From positions 62,001 to 126,000 of the forward strand of contig NZ_NHYL01000002.1 of the NCBI RefSeq assembly GCF_003288905.1: DNA of 64,000 nucleotides, read 5' to 3'. The position numbers were made by a program, and so were the translations under genes. The notes below the pieces were generated by a model that saw only the letters and a program-made list of their open reading frames with translations, ran no database searches and was not told the DNA's origin. This stretch comes from Helicobacter sp. 11-8110 (GTDB lineage Bacteria; Campylobacterota; Campylobacteria; Campylobacterales; Helicobacteraceae). This document shows, one piece after another, positions 8,660 to 17,256 of the stretch (position 1 is its first letter; every line of letters begins with the position of its first letter).

Positions 8660-8678
8660 CCCCAATCCTTTGGGGTTT
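8660..8678. terminator. Bidirectional terminator between metQ and rpe
   Basis: CCCCAA (8660-8665) pairs with TTGGGG (8670-8675) around a 4-nt loop. TTT follows on the plus strand, and the minus strand ends in an A/T-rich tail, serving the two convergent genes. Confidence 0.8.
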
Positions 8679-9312
8679 ATCTAAGCAAATCGATGCGTTC
8701 TTTGTAGTTACCATTAAAAATATAGCTTCCTGCAACCACAATATCCACGCCACTATCCTTTAAATCTGCGATATTTTGATCACTTACTCCACCATCAACT
8801 TCAATAAGACAGCGAGGATTCTTCATTTCAATTTTATCTTTTAAGCATTTAATTTTTTCCAAAACATTTGGGATAAATTTTTGCCCACCAAAACCCGGAT
8901 TCACACTCATAAGTAAAACCATATCCACATATTCTAATAAATAATCAATACTCTCCAAAGTCGTGTGTGGATTAAGAACAATCGCTGGAGAAATCCCATA
9001 ATCGCGTATTTTCTGGACAAGGCGATTGGCGTGTTTTTCTTCTTCAATATGAAAAGAAAGATATTTTGGCTTTAGGGGTGCAAACAAATCAACAAAAAAG
9101 CTATTATTTTGAACCATTAAATGAATATCAAGTGGCTTAGTCGCGATTTTTGCAACCGAATCTACAATCATTGGTCCCATTGTAAGATTAGGGACAAAAT
9201 GCCCATCCATAACATCAATATGTATAAAATCACAACCCGCCTCGCAAATAGCCTTTATCTCATCATTAAGTTTGCCAAAATCTGCAGAAAGAATGCTTGG
9301 AGCTACTAACAT
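8677..9312 (-). CDS. rpe: Ribulose-phosphate 3-epimerase
   Basis: 211 aa TIM-barrel protein beginning MLVAPSILSADFGKLNDE. HIDVMDGHFVPNLTMGP carries the metal ligands, with MSVNPGFGGQKF, EVDGGV and VAGSYIF as further signatures. It interconverts ribulose-5-phosphate and xylulose-5-phosphate in the pentose-phosphate pathway. Divergent from fbp, with which it shares carbohydrate metabolism. Confidence 0.96.
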   Translation of the reverse strand: MLVAPSILSADFGKLNDEIKAICEAGCDFIHIDVMDGHFVPNLTMGPMIVDSVAKIATKPLDIHLMVQNNSFFVDLFAPLKPKYLSFHIEEEKHANRLVQKIRDYGISPAIVLNPHTTLESIDYLLEYVDMVLLMSVNPGFGGQKFIPNVLEKIKCLKDKIEMKNPRCLIEVDGGVSDQNIADLKDSGVDIVVAGSYIFNGNYKERIDLLR

Positions 9313-9408
9313 AATTTGCCTTTGTTAAAAAATAAGTAATTTTAGCAAAAAAGTAGAAATATCTTTCTAAAATACCACGCAATAAGCCATAAAAAACATA
9401 TTTTTAGA

Positions 9409-9414
9409 TATAAT
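9409..9414 (+). promoter_or_regulatory. Extended-type -10 box upstream of fbp
   Basis: TATAAT lies 27 nt before the fbp ATG with no clear -35, typical of sigma70-class promoters in this phylum. Confidence 0.5.
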
Positions 9415-9441
9415 GGAGCATTATTTTTTTGGAGTTTTAGA

Positions 9442-10302
9442 ATGCAAAAACAATTACAACAAGATTTAGAAAGTATTTTTGCAATCATAAAAAATGCCTC
9501 ATTAAAAGTGTATGAGGTGCTTAAAGAAAGTATGGGTGAATACACGCAAACCACAAATAAAACAGGTGATTTACAACTTCAAGCCGATGTATTAGCCGAT
9601 AAGATTTTTCAAGATTCTCTAAAAGATTTAAAAATCATCAAACAAATTTGTAGCGAAGAACAAGAAGGGGCAGTTAGATTTTACGATGATGGCATTTATA
9701 GTATTGCCTATGATCCGCTTGATGGATCTTCATTAATGGGTGCAAATTTAAGTGTTGGGAGCATTGTTGGAATCTACAAGGGAGATTTTTTGCCACAAAA
9801 TTTAATTGCTGCTGCCTATGTTGTCTATGGAATGGTGGTGGGGATTGGATTTGCTTCTACACTCAAAGAGGGTGTGGATTATTATATTTTTAATGGCAAA
9901 GATTTTGAACTGCAGAAGATCCTAAAACTCAAAGAAAAAGGCAAACTCAATGCCACTGGTGGAACCCAAAAATATTGGAGCAAAGAACACAAAGGCAAGA
10001 TAGAATCACTCTTTAATCAAGGCTATCGTTTGCGATATAGCGGTGGAATGGTGCCAGATTTACACCACATTTTAATCAAAGGGGGCGGTTTATTTTCTTA
10101 TCCAAGCACTCAAGATTCACCTAAAGGAAAATTGCGAATGCTTTTTGAAGTTTTTCCTTTTGCCTTTATTTTCAAACGCGCAGGGGGAGAAGCTATTGAT
10201 GGAAAAAATGATCTCTTGACACTCACTCCAGAGCACTTACACGATACAACACCTTGTTTTTTAGGAAGCAAGGAGGAGATAGATTTTGTCAGAAGTCATT
10301 GA
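9442..10302 (+). CDS. fbp: Fructose-1,6-bisphosphatase, class I
   Basis: 286 aa. The metal/substrate motif DPLDGSS is intact, preceded by the acidic CSEEQEG segment, and the C-terminal part holds RYSGGMVPDLHHIL and the AGGEAIDG region. It hydrolyses fructose-1,6-bisphosphate in gluconeogenesis, the main direction of carbon flow in these asaccharolytic bacteria. Shorter than E. coli Fbp (332 aa), as usual here. Its 3' end overlaps the next gene by 17 nt. Confidence 0.95.
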   Translation: MQKQLQQDLESIFAIIKNASLKVYEVLKESMGEYTQTTNKTGDLQLQADVLADKIFQDSLKDLKIIKQICSEEQEGAVRFYDDGIYSIAYDPLDGSSLMGANLSVGSIVGIYKGDFLPQNLIAAAYVVYGMVVGIGFASTLKEGVDYYIFNGKDFELQKILKLKEKGKLNATGGTQKYWSKEHKGKIESLFNQGYRLRYSGGMVPDLHHILIKGGGLFSYPSTQDSPKGKLRMLFEVFPFAFIFKRAGGEAIDGKNDLLTLTPEHLHDTTPCFLGSKEEIDFVRSH

Positions 10303-10594
10303 GAATACAGAAATAGCACTAAGGGATTTAAAAGAATGCCAAACTCAACATAGCATCTCTAGTTGCGAATTCTGCAAAGAAGCATCAAGATGTGAAAAAA
10401 AAGAAAATTTTGAACAAATGGTAATTTTAAATCTTCAAGAAAATACTAAAACCTTGCAAGAATGTCAAAGAGAGCAAAATTTTTCAAGCTGTTTGCTTTG
10501 TCAAAAAGTTTTAAATTGCGCCACAAGGAATCGCTATGTTAATGCGGTTTATTTAAGTATGAATAAAGGAAACGGAGGAAATTTTGAATTCTAA
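10286..10594 (+). CDS. Small protein with two identical four-cysteine motifs (102 aa)
   Basis: The TTG start at 10286 is chosen because AGGAGG lies nine nt upstream, inside fbp. The protein holds two copies of C-x8-C-x2-C-x5-C, each preceded by L-x-E-C and followed by a short helix (FEQMVI / RYVNAV), so it looks like an internal duplication. The eight cysteines suggest zinc or iron-sulfur binding. Conserved between fbp and metG in relatives (Campylobacter jejuni has the same order, from memory). No function is known. It overlaps fbp by 17 nt and metG by 11 nt, so it is translationally coupled to both. Confidence 0.8.
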   Translation: MSEVIENTEIALRDLKECQTQHSISSCEFCKEASRCEKKENFEQMVILNLQENTKTLQECQREQNFSSCLLCQKVLNCATRNRYVNAVYLSMNKGNGGNFEF

Positions 10595-12536
10595 ATTTTA
10601 TGTAACAACCCCGATTTATTATGTTAATGATGTCCCTCACATTGGGCATGCTTATACAACAATTATCGCAGATACTTTAGCACGATACCACCGAATGCAA
10701 AACAAAGAGGTTTGGTTTCTAACAGGCACCGATGAACACGGACAAAAAATTCAACAATCTGCAGAAAAAAACAATAAAAACCCCAAAGAATACGTAGATG
10801 AAATTTCTGCAAAGTTTAAGAATCTTTGGGATAGTTTTGATATTAGCTATGATGCCTTTATCCGCACAACAGATTCTTACCACAAAGAGAGTGTAAGAAA
10901 TGTATTTTCTAAAATGTTTAAAAAGGGGGATATTTACAAAGGTGAATATGAAGGGAATTATTGCATTTCTTGTGAATCTTTTTTTGCAAAATCTCAACTT
11001 ATTAACCAAAAAAATTGCCCTGATTGTGGGAAAGAAACAACTCTTTTGAAAGAAGAAAGTTATTTTTTCAAATTAAGTGCTTATGAAGATAAGTTATTAC
11101 AATGGATTGAATCTAACCCTAACTGCATTCTGCCAAAAATGCGTCGCAATGAAGTCATTAATTTTATCAAAGAAGGTTTAGAGGATTTATCAATCACACG
11201 AACTAGCTTTGATTGGGGTATTAAGCTACCTAGTGAAATTGGAGGCAATGATTCTAAATTTGTCATGTATGTATGGCTTGATGCATTGGTTAATTATCTT
11301 AGTGCCTTAGGCTATGAAAACTCCAAAGAAAACAAAATGGAATTTTGGCCTGCAAATTATCATCTTGTTGGTAAGGATATTTTAAGATTCCACGCGGTGT
11401 ATTGGCCAGCATTTTTGATGAGCTTAGAGTTGCCTTTACCAAAGCATATTGCTGCGCATGGTTGGTGGACTAAAGAGGGTGCAAAGATGAGCAAAAGCGT
11501 TGGCAATGTTGTCAATCCAAGAGAAGTTGTTGATTCTTATGGTATGGATTGTTTTAGGTATTTTGTATTGCGTGAAGTGCCTTTTGGACAAGATGGAGAT
11601 TTCTCACAAAAAGCCCTAATCGAAAGATTCAATGCTGATTTAGGAAATGATTTAGGCAATCTTTTAAATCGTCTTTTGGGAATGGGAGCAAAGTATTTTA
11701 ATAATTCTTTACAAATTGATTCTAAAAGCTACCAAGAATCTTTTGCAACTGAATCTGCGACAATAAAAACAATCTTAGGAAATCTTGAAAATTTTATGAG
11801 CGAAGTGCAGATTCATCGTTATTTAGAAGAGTTATGGAAGATTTTTAGTCTAGGTAATGGAATCATTGCCAAAAAAGAGCCATGGAAACTTATCAAGGAA
11901 CAAAAAGAACAAGAAGTGGCAGAACTTTTGATGTTTATTGCTAATCTACTCATCAAAGGCGCATTGTGCTTATATCCTTGTATGCCTGATTCTGCAGAGA
12001 AAATTTTAAGTGTTTTTGGACTTAGAGCTAGTGCGCAAAATTACTCTGATTTTATCTTAAATGATAAAATCTTAAGCCAAGTCTCCCTAAACCCTATCCC
12101 AGCGCTTTTCCCAAAAATTGACGAAATCCCTACAGAAACAAAAGAAGCAAATCCTAAAACTAGTGATAAAGCAGCACCCAAAGAAACCCTAGAACCTCTA
12201 ACAATAGAAAACCCTATTTCAAAAGAAGATTTCACCAAAGTAGAAATCAAAATAGGAACAATCATAGAAGCAGAAACTTTGCCAAAAAGCGAAAAACTCT
12301 TAAAACTGAAAGTAGATTTAGGAGAAAGTCGTGCAAGACAAATCTTAGCAGGAATAAAAGCCTATTACACTCCACAAGACTTAATAGGTAAGCAAGTTTG
12401 TGTGTTAGCAAATCTAAAACCCGCTAAACTAATGGGAGAAATTAGCGAGGGAATGATTTTGGCTGCTAAAGATAGCGAGGGATTGTCTTTTATTATGCCA
12501 CAAAACCCAAGAAAAAATGGAACTCAAATTACTTAA
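10584..12536 (+). CDS. metG: Methionyl-tRNA synthetase
   Basis: 650 aa from a TTG start behind GGAGG. HIGH is at residues 19-22, a zinc knuckle is near 128-150 (C-x2-C ... CPDC), and the KMSKS loop lies in GAKMSKSVGN. The anticodon-binding helical domain is followed by a Pro/Lys-rich linker and a C-terminal EMAP/Arc1-type tRNA-binding domain (about 545-650), the dimeric form of the enzyme. It charges tRNA-Met. Confidence 0.97.
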   Translation: MNSKFYVTTPIYYVNDVPHIGHAYTTIIADTLARYHRMQNKEVWFLTGTDEHGQKIQQSAEKNNKNPKEYVDEISAKFKNLWDSFDISYDAFIRTTDSYHKESVRNVFSKMFKKGDIYKGEYEGNYCISCESFFAKSQLINQKNCPDCGKETTLLKEESYFFKLSAYEDKLLQWIESNPNCILPKMRRNEVINFIKEGLEDLSITRTSFDWGIKLPSEIGGNDSKFVMYVWLDALVNYLSALGYENSKENKMEFWPANYHLVGKDILRFHAVYWPAFLMSLELPLPKHIAAHGWWTKEGAKMSKSVGNVVNPREVVDSYGMDCFRYFVLREVPFGQDGDFSQKALIERFNADLGNDLGNLLNRLLGMGAKYFNNSLQIDSKSYQESFATESATIKTILGNLENFMSEVQIHRYLEELWKIFSLGNGIIAKKEPWKLIKEQKEQEVAELLMFIANLLIKGALCLYPCMPDSAEKILSVFGLRASAQNYSDFILNDKILSQVSLNPIPALFPKIDEIPTETKEANPKTSDKAAPKETLEPLTIENPISKEDFTKVEIKIGTIIEAETLPKSEKLLKLKVDLGESRARQILAGIKAYYTPQDLIGKQVCVLANLKPAKLMGEISEGMILAAKDSEGLSFIMPQNPRKNGTQIT

Positions 12537-12545
12537 AGGATTGTC

Positions 12546-13619
12546 GTGAAGAAAAAAGGAGTCCAAATTAGCGTTAATGAAATTGTTGAAGTTGCATTTG
12601 GAACACTTTTAAATCAGCCTAGCATTTCATTTTTTAGCCAAATTTGCGATGATGTAGAAAAGGTCAAAAAGGGTGATTTATTTGTTGTCAAAGATTCAAA
12701 AGACATTCAAAAGGCTATTGAATTAGGCGCCTTTGGAATTCTCTTTAGTGGAGAAATTGCCATGGGAGATTCAGAAGTTGCTTGGATTAGCGTAGAAAAC
12801 CTAGAAGAATCACTCTTAAGAATCTTAAGGCATTATTTGATTATCAATAATAAAATTTTATATTCGCTAAGCAATGAAGAATATGAATTAAGCCATCAAA
12901 TTTTAGTCCGCAAAAAAGATTTTGCATATTGCGAGGGATCTTTGGTAGAACTTATTTCTTTTGCGCTTGGAAGTGGGGAATTTGCATACATTCTCTATCA
13001 CAATCAAGACAAAATAAAATTTGAAAAACTTCCACAATTACACCAAGAAATTAAAACCTTTGATTCTCAAAAAATACCCGATGAATCACTGCCCTTTGTT
13101 ACAAATTCTTTCTCACTTTTTGGAATTAAAATTTTCTATCAATCCATAGATTACACCCTACCTTTGCCAAAGCTATTTATTCAGCCATTAGCAAGAGTGA
13201 TAAAGTTTGCAGAAGAACATTGTCTTAATGTGGATTTAGAAAAATTAGAAGGAATCTCAAGCTTTAAGCCTTTATATTTAGATGAAAGGGGATTTATCTC
13301 AAAACCTGGTGCTACCAATAAAGTGGTGCTAACTTGCACAGAGATTCATCTCTATGAGCAATTTTTGGCATATTTTAGTATGTATGCCAAATGGGCAAAG
13401 TTAATGCTTTTTATTCCTAAAATCTATCAAGAGCTTTTTATGCCTTATGCAGAAGTTAAGACTTATACAAATAAACAAGAGTTATTTTCTTTGGTTTTGA
13501 CGCAAAAATATAATTTTGCCTTAGTATTTGGCGTTGATTTTAGGGAGTTTGAAGAGCAATTTAGCGCCCAAGAAAGAGAGCAAAGCTTATTTGATTTAAT
13601 TGATGAAGAAAAAAATTAA
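12546..13619 (+). CDS. Conserved hypothetical protein with Mur-ligase N-domain-like start (357 aa)
   Basis: GTG start behind AAAGGA. Residues about 25-90 (a CDDVEKVKKGDLFV segment followed by IQKAIELGAFGILF) resemble the UDP-binding N-terminal domain of MurE/MurF ligases. The central ATP-binding loop (GTNGKTT type) is not present, so it cannot be a normal Mur ligase. The remainder is unassigned. It sits directly behind metG, as does an uncharacterised gene in Campylobacter. The resemblance is from pattern only; a structure prediction would settle it. Confidence 0.6.
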   Translation: MKKKGVQISVNEIVEVAFGTLLNQPSISFFSQICDDVEKVKKGDLFVVKDSKDIQKAIELGAFGILFSGEIAMGDSEVAWISVENLEESLLRILRHYLIINNKILYSLSNEEYELSHQILVRKKDFAYCEGSLVELISFALGSGEFAYILYHNQDKIKFEKLPQLHQEIKTFDSQKIPDESLPFVTNSFSLFGIKIFYQSIDYTLPLPKLFIQPLARVIKFAEEHCLNVDLEKLEGISSFKPLYLDERGFISKPGATNKVVLTCTEIHLYEQFLAYFSMYAKWAKLMLFIPKIYQELFMPYAEVKTYTNKQELFSLVLTQKYNFALVFGVDFREFEEQFSAQEREQSLFDLIDEEKN

Positions 13620-13631
13620 TAAAGGATGAAA

Positions 13632-14015
13632 ATGAAAATAGCAATACCTGTTTATGATGAAAATTTAAAAATCTTTGGAAATACAGGACATACTCCTTTC
13701 TTTGCAGTTTTTGAACAAAAGGGAAATGGTATGTTTAAGCATTTTGAATTATTAGATTTGCGCAAGAATCCACGCGGAAATATCCAAGCAAGCGAGGGTT
13801 GCTCACACAAAGATGAGGATATGAGCAAGGAAGAACAAATAGCACACAAGTTAGAGCACAATGTGCTAGGCGAGATCATCAGGGATTGCCAAGTAGTTTT
13901 GGTTAAAAAAGCTTGTAAAAATACTGCAAAAGTATTTCAAGAATGCGGAATTAAGATTTGCAAAGTTGAGCTTGATTGCCAAAATGCAAAAGATTCTTTT
14001 AAATATCTCAAATAA
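13632..14015 (+). CDS. NifB/NifX-type (dinitrogenase FeMo-cofactor) domain protein
   Basis: ATG 13632 (MKIAIPVYDENLK) is preferred to the ATG at 13626, which abuts the Shine-Dalgarno AAAGG. 127 aa with the family pattern: IAIPV start, FGNTGHTPFFAVFE, and a C-terminal Rossmann-like half with CQVVLVKKACKNTAKVF. It has several Cys and His (GCSHKDED insert). Small free-standing proteins of this family bind iron-sulfur or molybdenum clusters; there are no nif genes here, so the role is unknown. Confidence 0.75.
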   Translation: MKIAIPVYDENLKIFGNTGHTPFFAVFEQKGNGMFKHFELLDLRKNPRGNIQASEGCSHKDEDMSKEEQIAHKLEHNVLGEIIRDCQVVLVKKACKNTAKVFQECGIKICKVELDCQNAKDSFKYLK

Positions 14016-14043
14016 CTACAAATTTTACTTAACTTTTAAATAA

Positions 14044-14058
14044 TGGAACACCTTTTGC
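14044..14058 (+). promoter_or_regulatory. Sigma54 (RpoN) promoter of flgG2-flgG
   Basis: TGGAACACCTTTTGC has the invariant GG (14045-46) and GC (14057-58) exactly ten nt apart, plus the T-rich TTTTGCTT -12 region typical of this phylum. It lies 36 nt upstream of the GTG start. Confidence 0.88.
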
Positions 14059-14093
14059 TTTTTTAGCATAAAGATTGCTAAAAAGGAGCGAAA

Positions 14094-14927
14094 GTGCAAG
14101 GTGGCTATTATAGTTCAGTAGGTGGAATGGTAACGCAAATCAACCGCCTAGATGTCATAGCAAACAATATTGCAAATGCCAATACGACTGGATTCAAGCG
14201 CGATGATGTTGTGATTGGGGATTTTATGCGACTTTATGAGCAACATAAAGAATTCTTACCCATCAAAGATCATACCAAAGATGCAGCAAAGTTTTACAAT
14301 CGCTCATTAAATCGTGTCCCACAAATCGTAGAGGAATTTACCGATAGGAGCGTGGGCGGAATCGCACAAACAGATAACACTTTTGATTTTGCGCTAAGTC
14401 GTGAAAATGCGTATTTTATGGTTGAAACTCCAGAGGGAATCAGATTTACGCGTGATGGCTCTTTTGTTTTAAATCAAGAGGGGCGACTAGTCAATAAAGA
14501 AGGTCATGCCATCCTGCCACGAGAATATATTGAATCACCCCAATATATTGAAATTATCGATGGATACCAAATAGAAGTTGATAAAAATGGGAATATCTAC
14601 AATCGCTCTTTAAACAATCAAGAATTAAATGAAACCTTATTAACTGCCAATATCGCAGTTGTTTCTTTTGAAAATCCAAAATTCCTTCAAAAAATTGGAG
14701 ATAATCTCTACAAATACCCCGATGAAAGAATGAATGAGATGGAAGTTTTAGAAAGAAGCGGAGCAGTTAGACAAGGCTATTTAGAAAAAAGCAATATTAA
14801 TGTGGTTTATGAAATGACAGGCTTAATTGAAACTAATCGCTTAGTAGAAGCCTATTCTAAAGTGTTAAAAACCCATATGGATGAACTCAATACAGAAGCT
14901 ATTACAAAATTAGCAGCAAAAGCATAA
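14094..14927 (+). CDS. flgG2: Flagellar hook-basal body protein, FlgF/FlgG2 type
   Basis: 277 aa from a GTG behind AAGGAG. The N-terminal rod motif (LDVIANNIANANTTGFKRD) and the C-terminal coiled coil (YEMTGLIETNRLVEAYSKVLKTHMDEL) mark a rod/hook protein. It is longer and more diverged than flgG next door, like the second FlgG of Campylobacter, probably the proximal rod (FlgF equivalent). First gene of a two-gene sigma54 operon. Confidence 0.85.
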   Translation: MQGGYYSSVGGMVTQINRLDVIANNIANANTTGFKRDDVVIGDFMRLYEQHKEFLPIKDHTKDAAKFYNRSLNRVPQIVEEFTDRSVGGIAQTDNTFDFALSRENAYFMVETPEGIRFTRDGSFVLNQEGRLVNKEGHAILPREYIESPQYIEIIDGYQIEVDKNGNIYNRSLNNQELNETLLTANIAVVSFENPKFLQKIGDNLYKYPDERMNEMEVLERSGAVRQGYLEKSNINVVYEMTGLIETNRLVEAYSKVLKTHMDELNTEAITKLAAKA

Positions 14928-14938
14928 AAGGATAAACA

Positions 14939-15730
14939 ATGATGCGAGCATTATACACAGCAACAACAGGAATGCTAGGACAACAATTACAAATTGATGT
15001 TACTTCAAACAATATTTCCAATGTTAATACTTTTGGCTACAGAAAAGAAAGAGCAGAATTTGCAGACTTGCTCCACCAAGTATTACAATATGCAGGTTCT
15101 AGCACTTCAGAGACAACACTATCGCCAACAGGCATTGAAGTAGGACTTGGTGTGCGTCCTACTTCAGTCCAAAAGATTTTCTCACAAGGTAACTTCAAAG
15201 AAACAGAAAACAACTTGGATATTGCCATTACCGGAAATGGATTCTTTCAAATTGAACTCCCAGATGGCACCATAGCTTACACAAGAGATGGTTCTTTTAA
15301 GCTTGATGATGAAGGAAATGTTGTCAATTCTCAAGGCTACTTACTTGTGCCAAATATTACCATTCCAGATGATGCAACACAAGTCAATATTGGAACAGAT
15401 GGCACTGTGAGTGTGGTGCAAGGTAATGCAACAGAAGTTAATGAATTAGGACAAATTGAAACGGTGAATTTTATCAACCCTGCTGGTTTGCACGCACTTG
15501 GAGATAATTTATATCTTAATACCAATGCTTCAGGAGATCCAATTGTTGGAACACCGGGCTTAAATGGCTTTGGTCAGCTAAGGCAAGGTTTTGTAGAAAC
15601 AAGCAATGTAAAGCTTGTAGAAGAAATGACGGATTTGATTGTGGGGCAAAGAGCTTATGAAGCAAACTCAAAGTCAATCCAAACAGCAGATTCAATGCTA
15701 CAAACAGTTAATCAGCTCAAGCGTAACTAA
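14939..15730 (+). CDS. flgG: Flagellar distal rod protein FlgG
   Basis: 263 aa, close to standard length. MRALYTATTGMLGQQLQIDV, SNNISNVNTFGYRKERAEF and the C-terminal VEEMTDLIVGQRAYEANSK helix are hallmarks of FlgG. Two adjacent ATGs at 14939 and 14942; either may be used. It follows flgG2 by 11 nt and ends the operon; hairpins follow. Confidence 0.94.
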   Translation: MMRALYTATTGMLGQQLQIDVTSNNISNVNTFGYRKERAEFADLLHQVLQYAGSSTSETTLSPTGIEVGLGVRPTSVQKIFSQGNFKETENNLDIAITGNGFFQIELPDGTIAYTRDGSFKLDDEGNVVNSQGYLLVPNITIPDDATQVNIGTDGTVSVVQGNATEVNELGQIETVNFINPAGLHALGDNLYLNTNASGDPIVGTPGLNGFGQLRQGFVETSNVKLVEEMTDLIVGQRAYEANSKSIQTADSMLQTVNQLKRN

Positions 15731-15752
15731 TAAAAATACTTAAACTATTTAA

Positions 15753-15781
15753 GGTGAAATAACCTTTTGGGTTAATTCATC
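15753..15781 (+). terminator. Hairpin after flgG
   Basis: GGTGAAATAACC (15753-15764) pairs with GGTTAATTCATC (15770-15781) with one G-T and one mismatch; loop TTTTG. It lies 23 nt after the flgG stop but lacks a good T run, so termination may rest on the next hairpin. Confidence 0.45.
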
Positions 15782-15826
15782 TAAGCAATCTCTCTCTTTA
15801 AAAAATTCAAATAATTTTATTTTTGC

Positions 15827-15856
15827 AAAAATGGTATTTTTAAAAAAACCATTTTT
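15827..15856 (+). terminator. Second hairpin after flgG, with U-rich 3' arm
   Basis: AAAAATGGT (15827-15835) pairs perfectly with ACCATTTTT (15848-15856), ending in T's as an intrinsic terminator does. The rest of 15731-15981 holds only this, the hairpin above and the sigma54 promoter. Confidence 0.6.
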
Positions 15857-15929
15857 ATAAGAATCTAAGATTATCACCTTGTAAATAATTCTTAAAATTT
15901 AAGCCATTAACACATTTTGTTTAAACAAT

Positions 15930-15944
15930 TGGAATGCTATTTGC
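15930..15944 (+). promoter_or_regulatory. Sigma54 (RpoN) promoter of flgB-flgC-fliE-ftsI
   Basis: TGGAATGCTATTTGC has GG (15931-32) and GC (15943-44) exactly ten nt apart, followed by TTTT. It lies 38 nt upstream of flgB and matches the form of the promoter at 14044. Confidence 0.88.
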
Positions 15945-15981
15945 TTTTATATTTTGAATTAATTTATTTCAAGGAGTTTTT

Positions 15982-16416
15982 ATGAGCATTTTCAATTTTA
16001 GCCAAGCTCGCGGTTTAGCTCAAGAAGCTTTAGATTATCGCTCCTTAAGACGCGATATAATCGCTGGAAATATCGCTAATGCCTCTACTCCTATGTATCG
16101 CCCAAAAGACATTAATTTTGAGCAAATGATGGCAAACAAAGCCGATGAAATCTTCAATCGCAGTAGAAAAATGGAATTAGACTTGGCTTTAACTAATCCT
16201 AATCATCTCTTGCCCCTAGAAGATCTAGACAAGAATCGTTCAACCTTTTTCTATCGTGATGGGCATTTAGCTAGAAATGATGGAAATAGCGTAGATTTAG
16301 ATATTGAAACAAGCGAAATGGCAAAAAACGATATTATGTATCAAGCTTTGGTGGGCGCTTTAAGGAAACAAGGTGGGATTTTCTCTAATGCTATTGATTC
16401 AACAAAAAATATATAA
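15982..16416 (+). CDS. flgB: Flagellar basal-body rod protein FlgB
   Basis: 144 aa starting behind AAGGAG. DIIAGNIANASTPMYRPKDINFE is the rod-protein N-terminal motif. A DLDIETSEMAKNDIMYQALVGAL helix closes the protein. Proximal rod subunit; the order flgB-flgC-fliE is the classic one. Confidence 0.95.
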   Translation: MSIFNFSQARGLAQEALDYRSLRRDIIAGNIANASTPMYRPKDINFEQMMANKADEIFNRSRKMELDLALTNPNHLLPLEDLDKNRSTFFYRDGHLARNDGNSVDLDIETSEMAKNDIMYQALVGALRKQGGIFSNAIDSTKNI

Positions 16417-16427
16417 GGGGGCAGTAA

Positions 16428-16928
16428 ATGTTTTTATCTAGTTTTGATATTAGCGGTTATGGTTTATCTGCACAACGACAAAGGGTCAATCTAATCTCAA
16501 GCAATATTGCTAATGCAAACACTACAAGAACTGATGAGGGAGGACCTTATAGAAGGCGTGAATTGATTTTAAAAGCATTCGATTTTGATAAAGTTTTGAA
16601 TCAAAAGTATGAAAAAAGCAATAATTTGCTAAAATACGAAGATCCATTGGATGAAATGGATAGTTTTAATGAGCAAAGAGAACCAAAACCTGCACTAATG
16701 AGCGTTTATGTGGATAAAATTGTCCGAGATGATTCACAACCAAAGATGAAATACGAGCCAAGTCATCCAGATGCAAACTCAGAAGGCTATGTGGCTTATC
16801 CAAATATCAATCCTGTTGTGGAAATGGCGGATTTGATTGAAGCTACAAAAGCTTATCAAGCCAATGTAGCAGCTTTTCAAAGTGCAAAAAATATGGCAAA
16901 CAATGCGATCTCTATGTTCCAGGCATAA
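16428..16928 (+). CDS. flgC: Flagellar basal-body rod protein FlgC
   Basis: 166 aa. The N-terminal ISGYGLSAQRQRVNLISSNIANANTT and C-terminal VEMADLIEATKAYQANVAAF segments are diagnostic for FlgC. Proximal rod subunit assembled after FlgB; 11 nt after flgB. Confidence 0.95.
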   Translation: MFLSSFDISGYGLSAQRQRVNLISSNIANANTTRTDEGGPYRRRELILKAFDFDKVLNQKYEKSNNLLKYEDPLDEMDSFNEQREPKPALMSVYVDKIVRDDSQPKMKYEPSHPDANSEGYVAYPNINPVVEMADLIEATKAYQANVAAFQSAKNMANNAISMFQA

Positions 16929-16938
16929 AGGATCATAA

Positions 16939-17256
16939 ATGGAAATTAACAAATATGGAATAGACGCAGAAAAAATCAACTCCCAGCTTAAAGATGTCCC
17001 AAATTTATCGCCAAATCATAATTTAAACCCCCCAAGCAAAAGCTTTGGGAATATGCTAAAAGATGCTTTTGAAGAAGTAAATGAACGACAAAAAACGACT
17101 GAACAAGCAATAACAGATATGGCAACAGGACAGATAAAAGACATTCATCAAGCTGCTATTGCCATAGGTAAGGCTGAAAATAGTATGAAACTTATGCTTG
17201 AGGTGAGAAACAAAGCCATTAGCGCTTATAAAGAATTAATTAGAACACAAATTTAA
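16939..17256 (+). CDS. fliE: Flagellar hook-basal body complex protein FliE
   Basis: 105 aa, helical, with SFGNMLKDAFEEVNERQKTTEQAI and the C-terminal LMLEVRNKAISAYKELIRTQI motif. FliE joins the MS ring to the rod. Its stop overlaps the ftsI start (TAATG). Confidence 0.94.
   Translation: MEINKYGIDAEKINSQLKDVPNLSPNHNLNPPSKSFGNMLKDAFEEVNERQKTTEQAITDMATGQIKDIHQAAIAIGKAENSMKLMLEVRNKAISAYKELIRTQI

Noticed and set aside
14060-14084. Hairpin TTTTTAGCA/TGCTAAAAA before flgG2 as an RNA thermometer or attenuator
   Set aside because: The transcription start predicted from the sigma54 promoter (near 14070) would leave the 5' arm out of the RNA.
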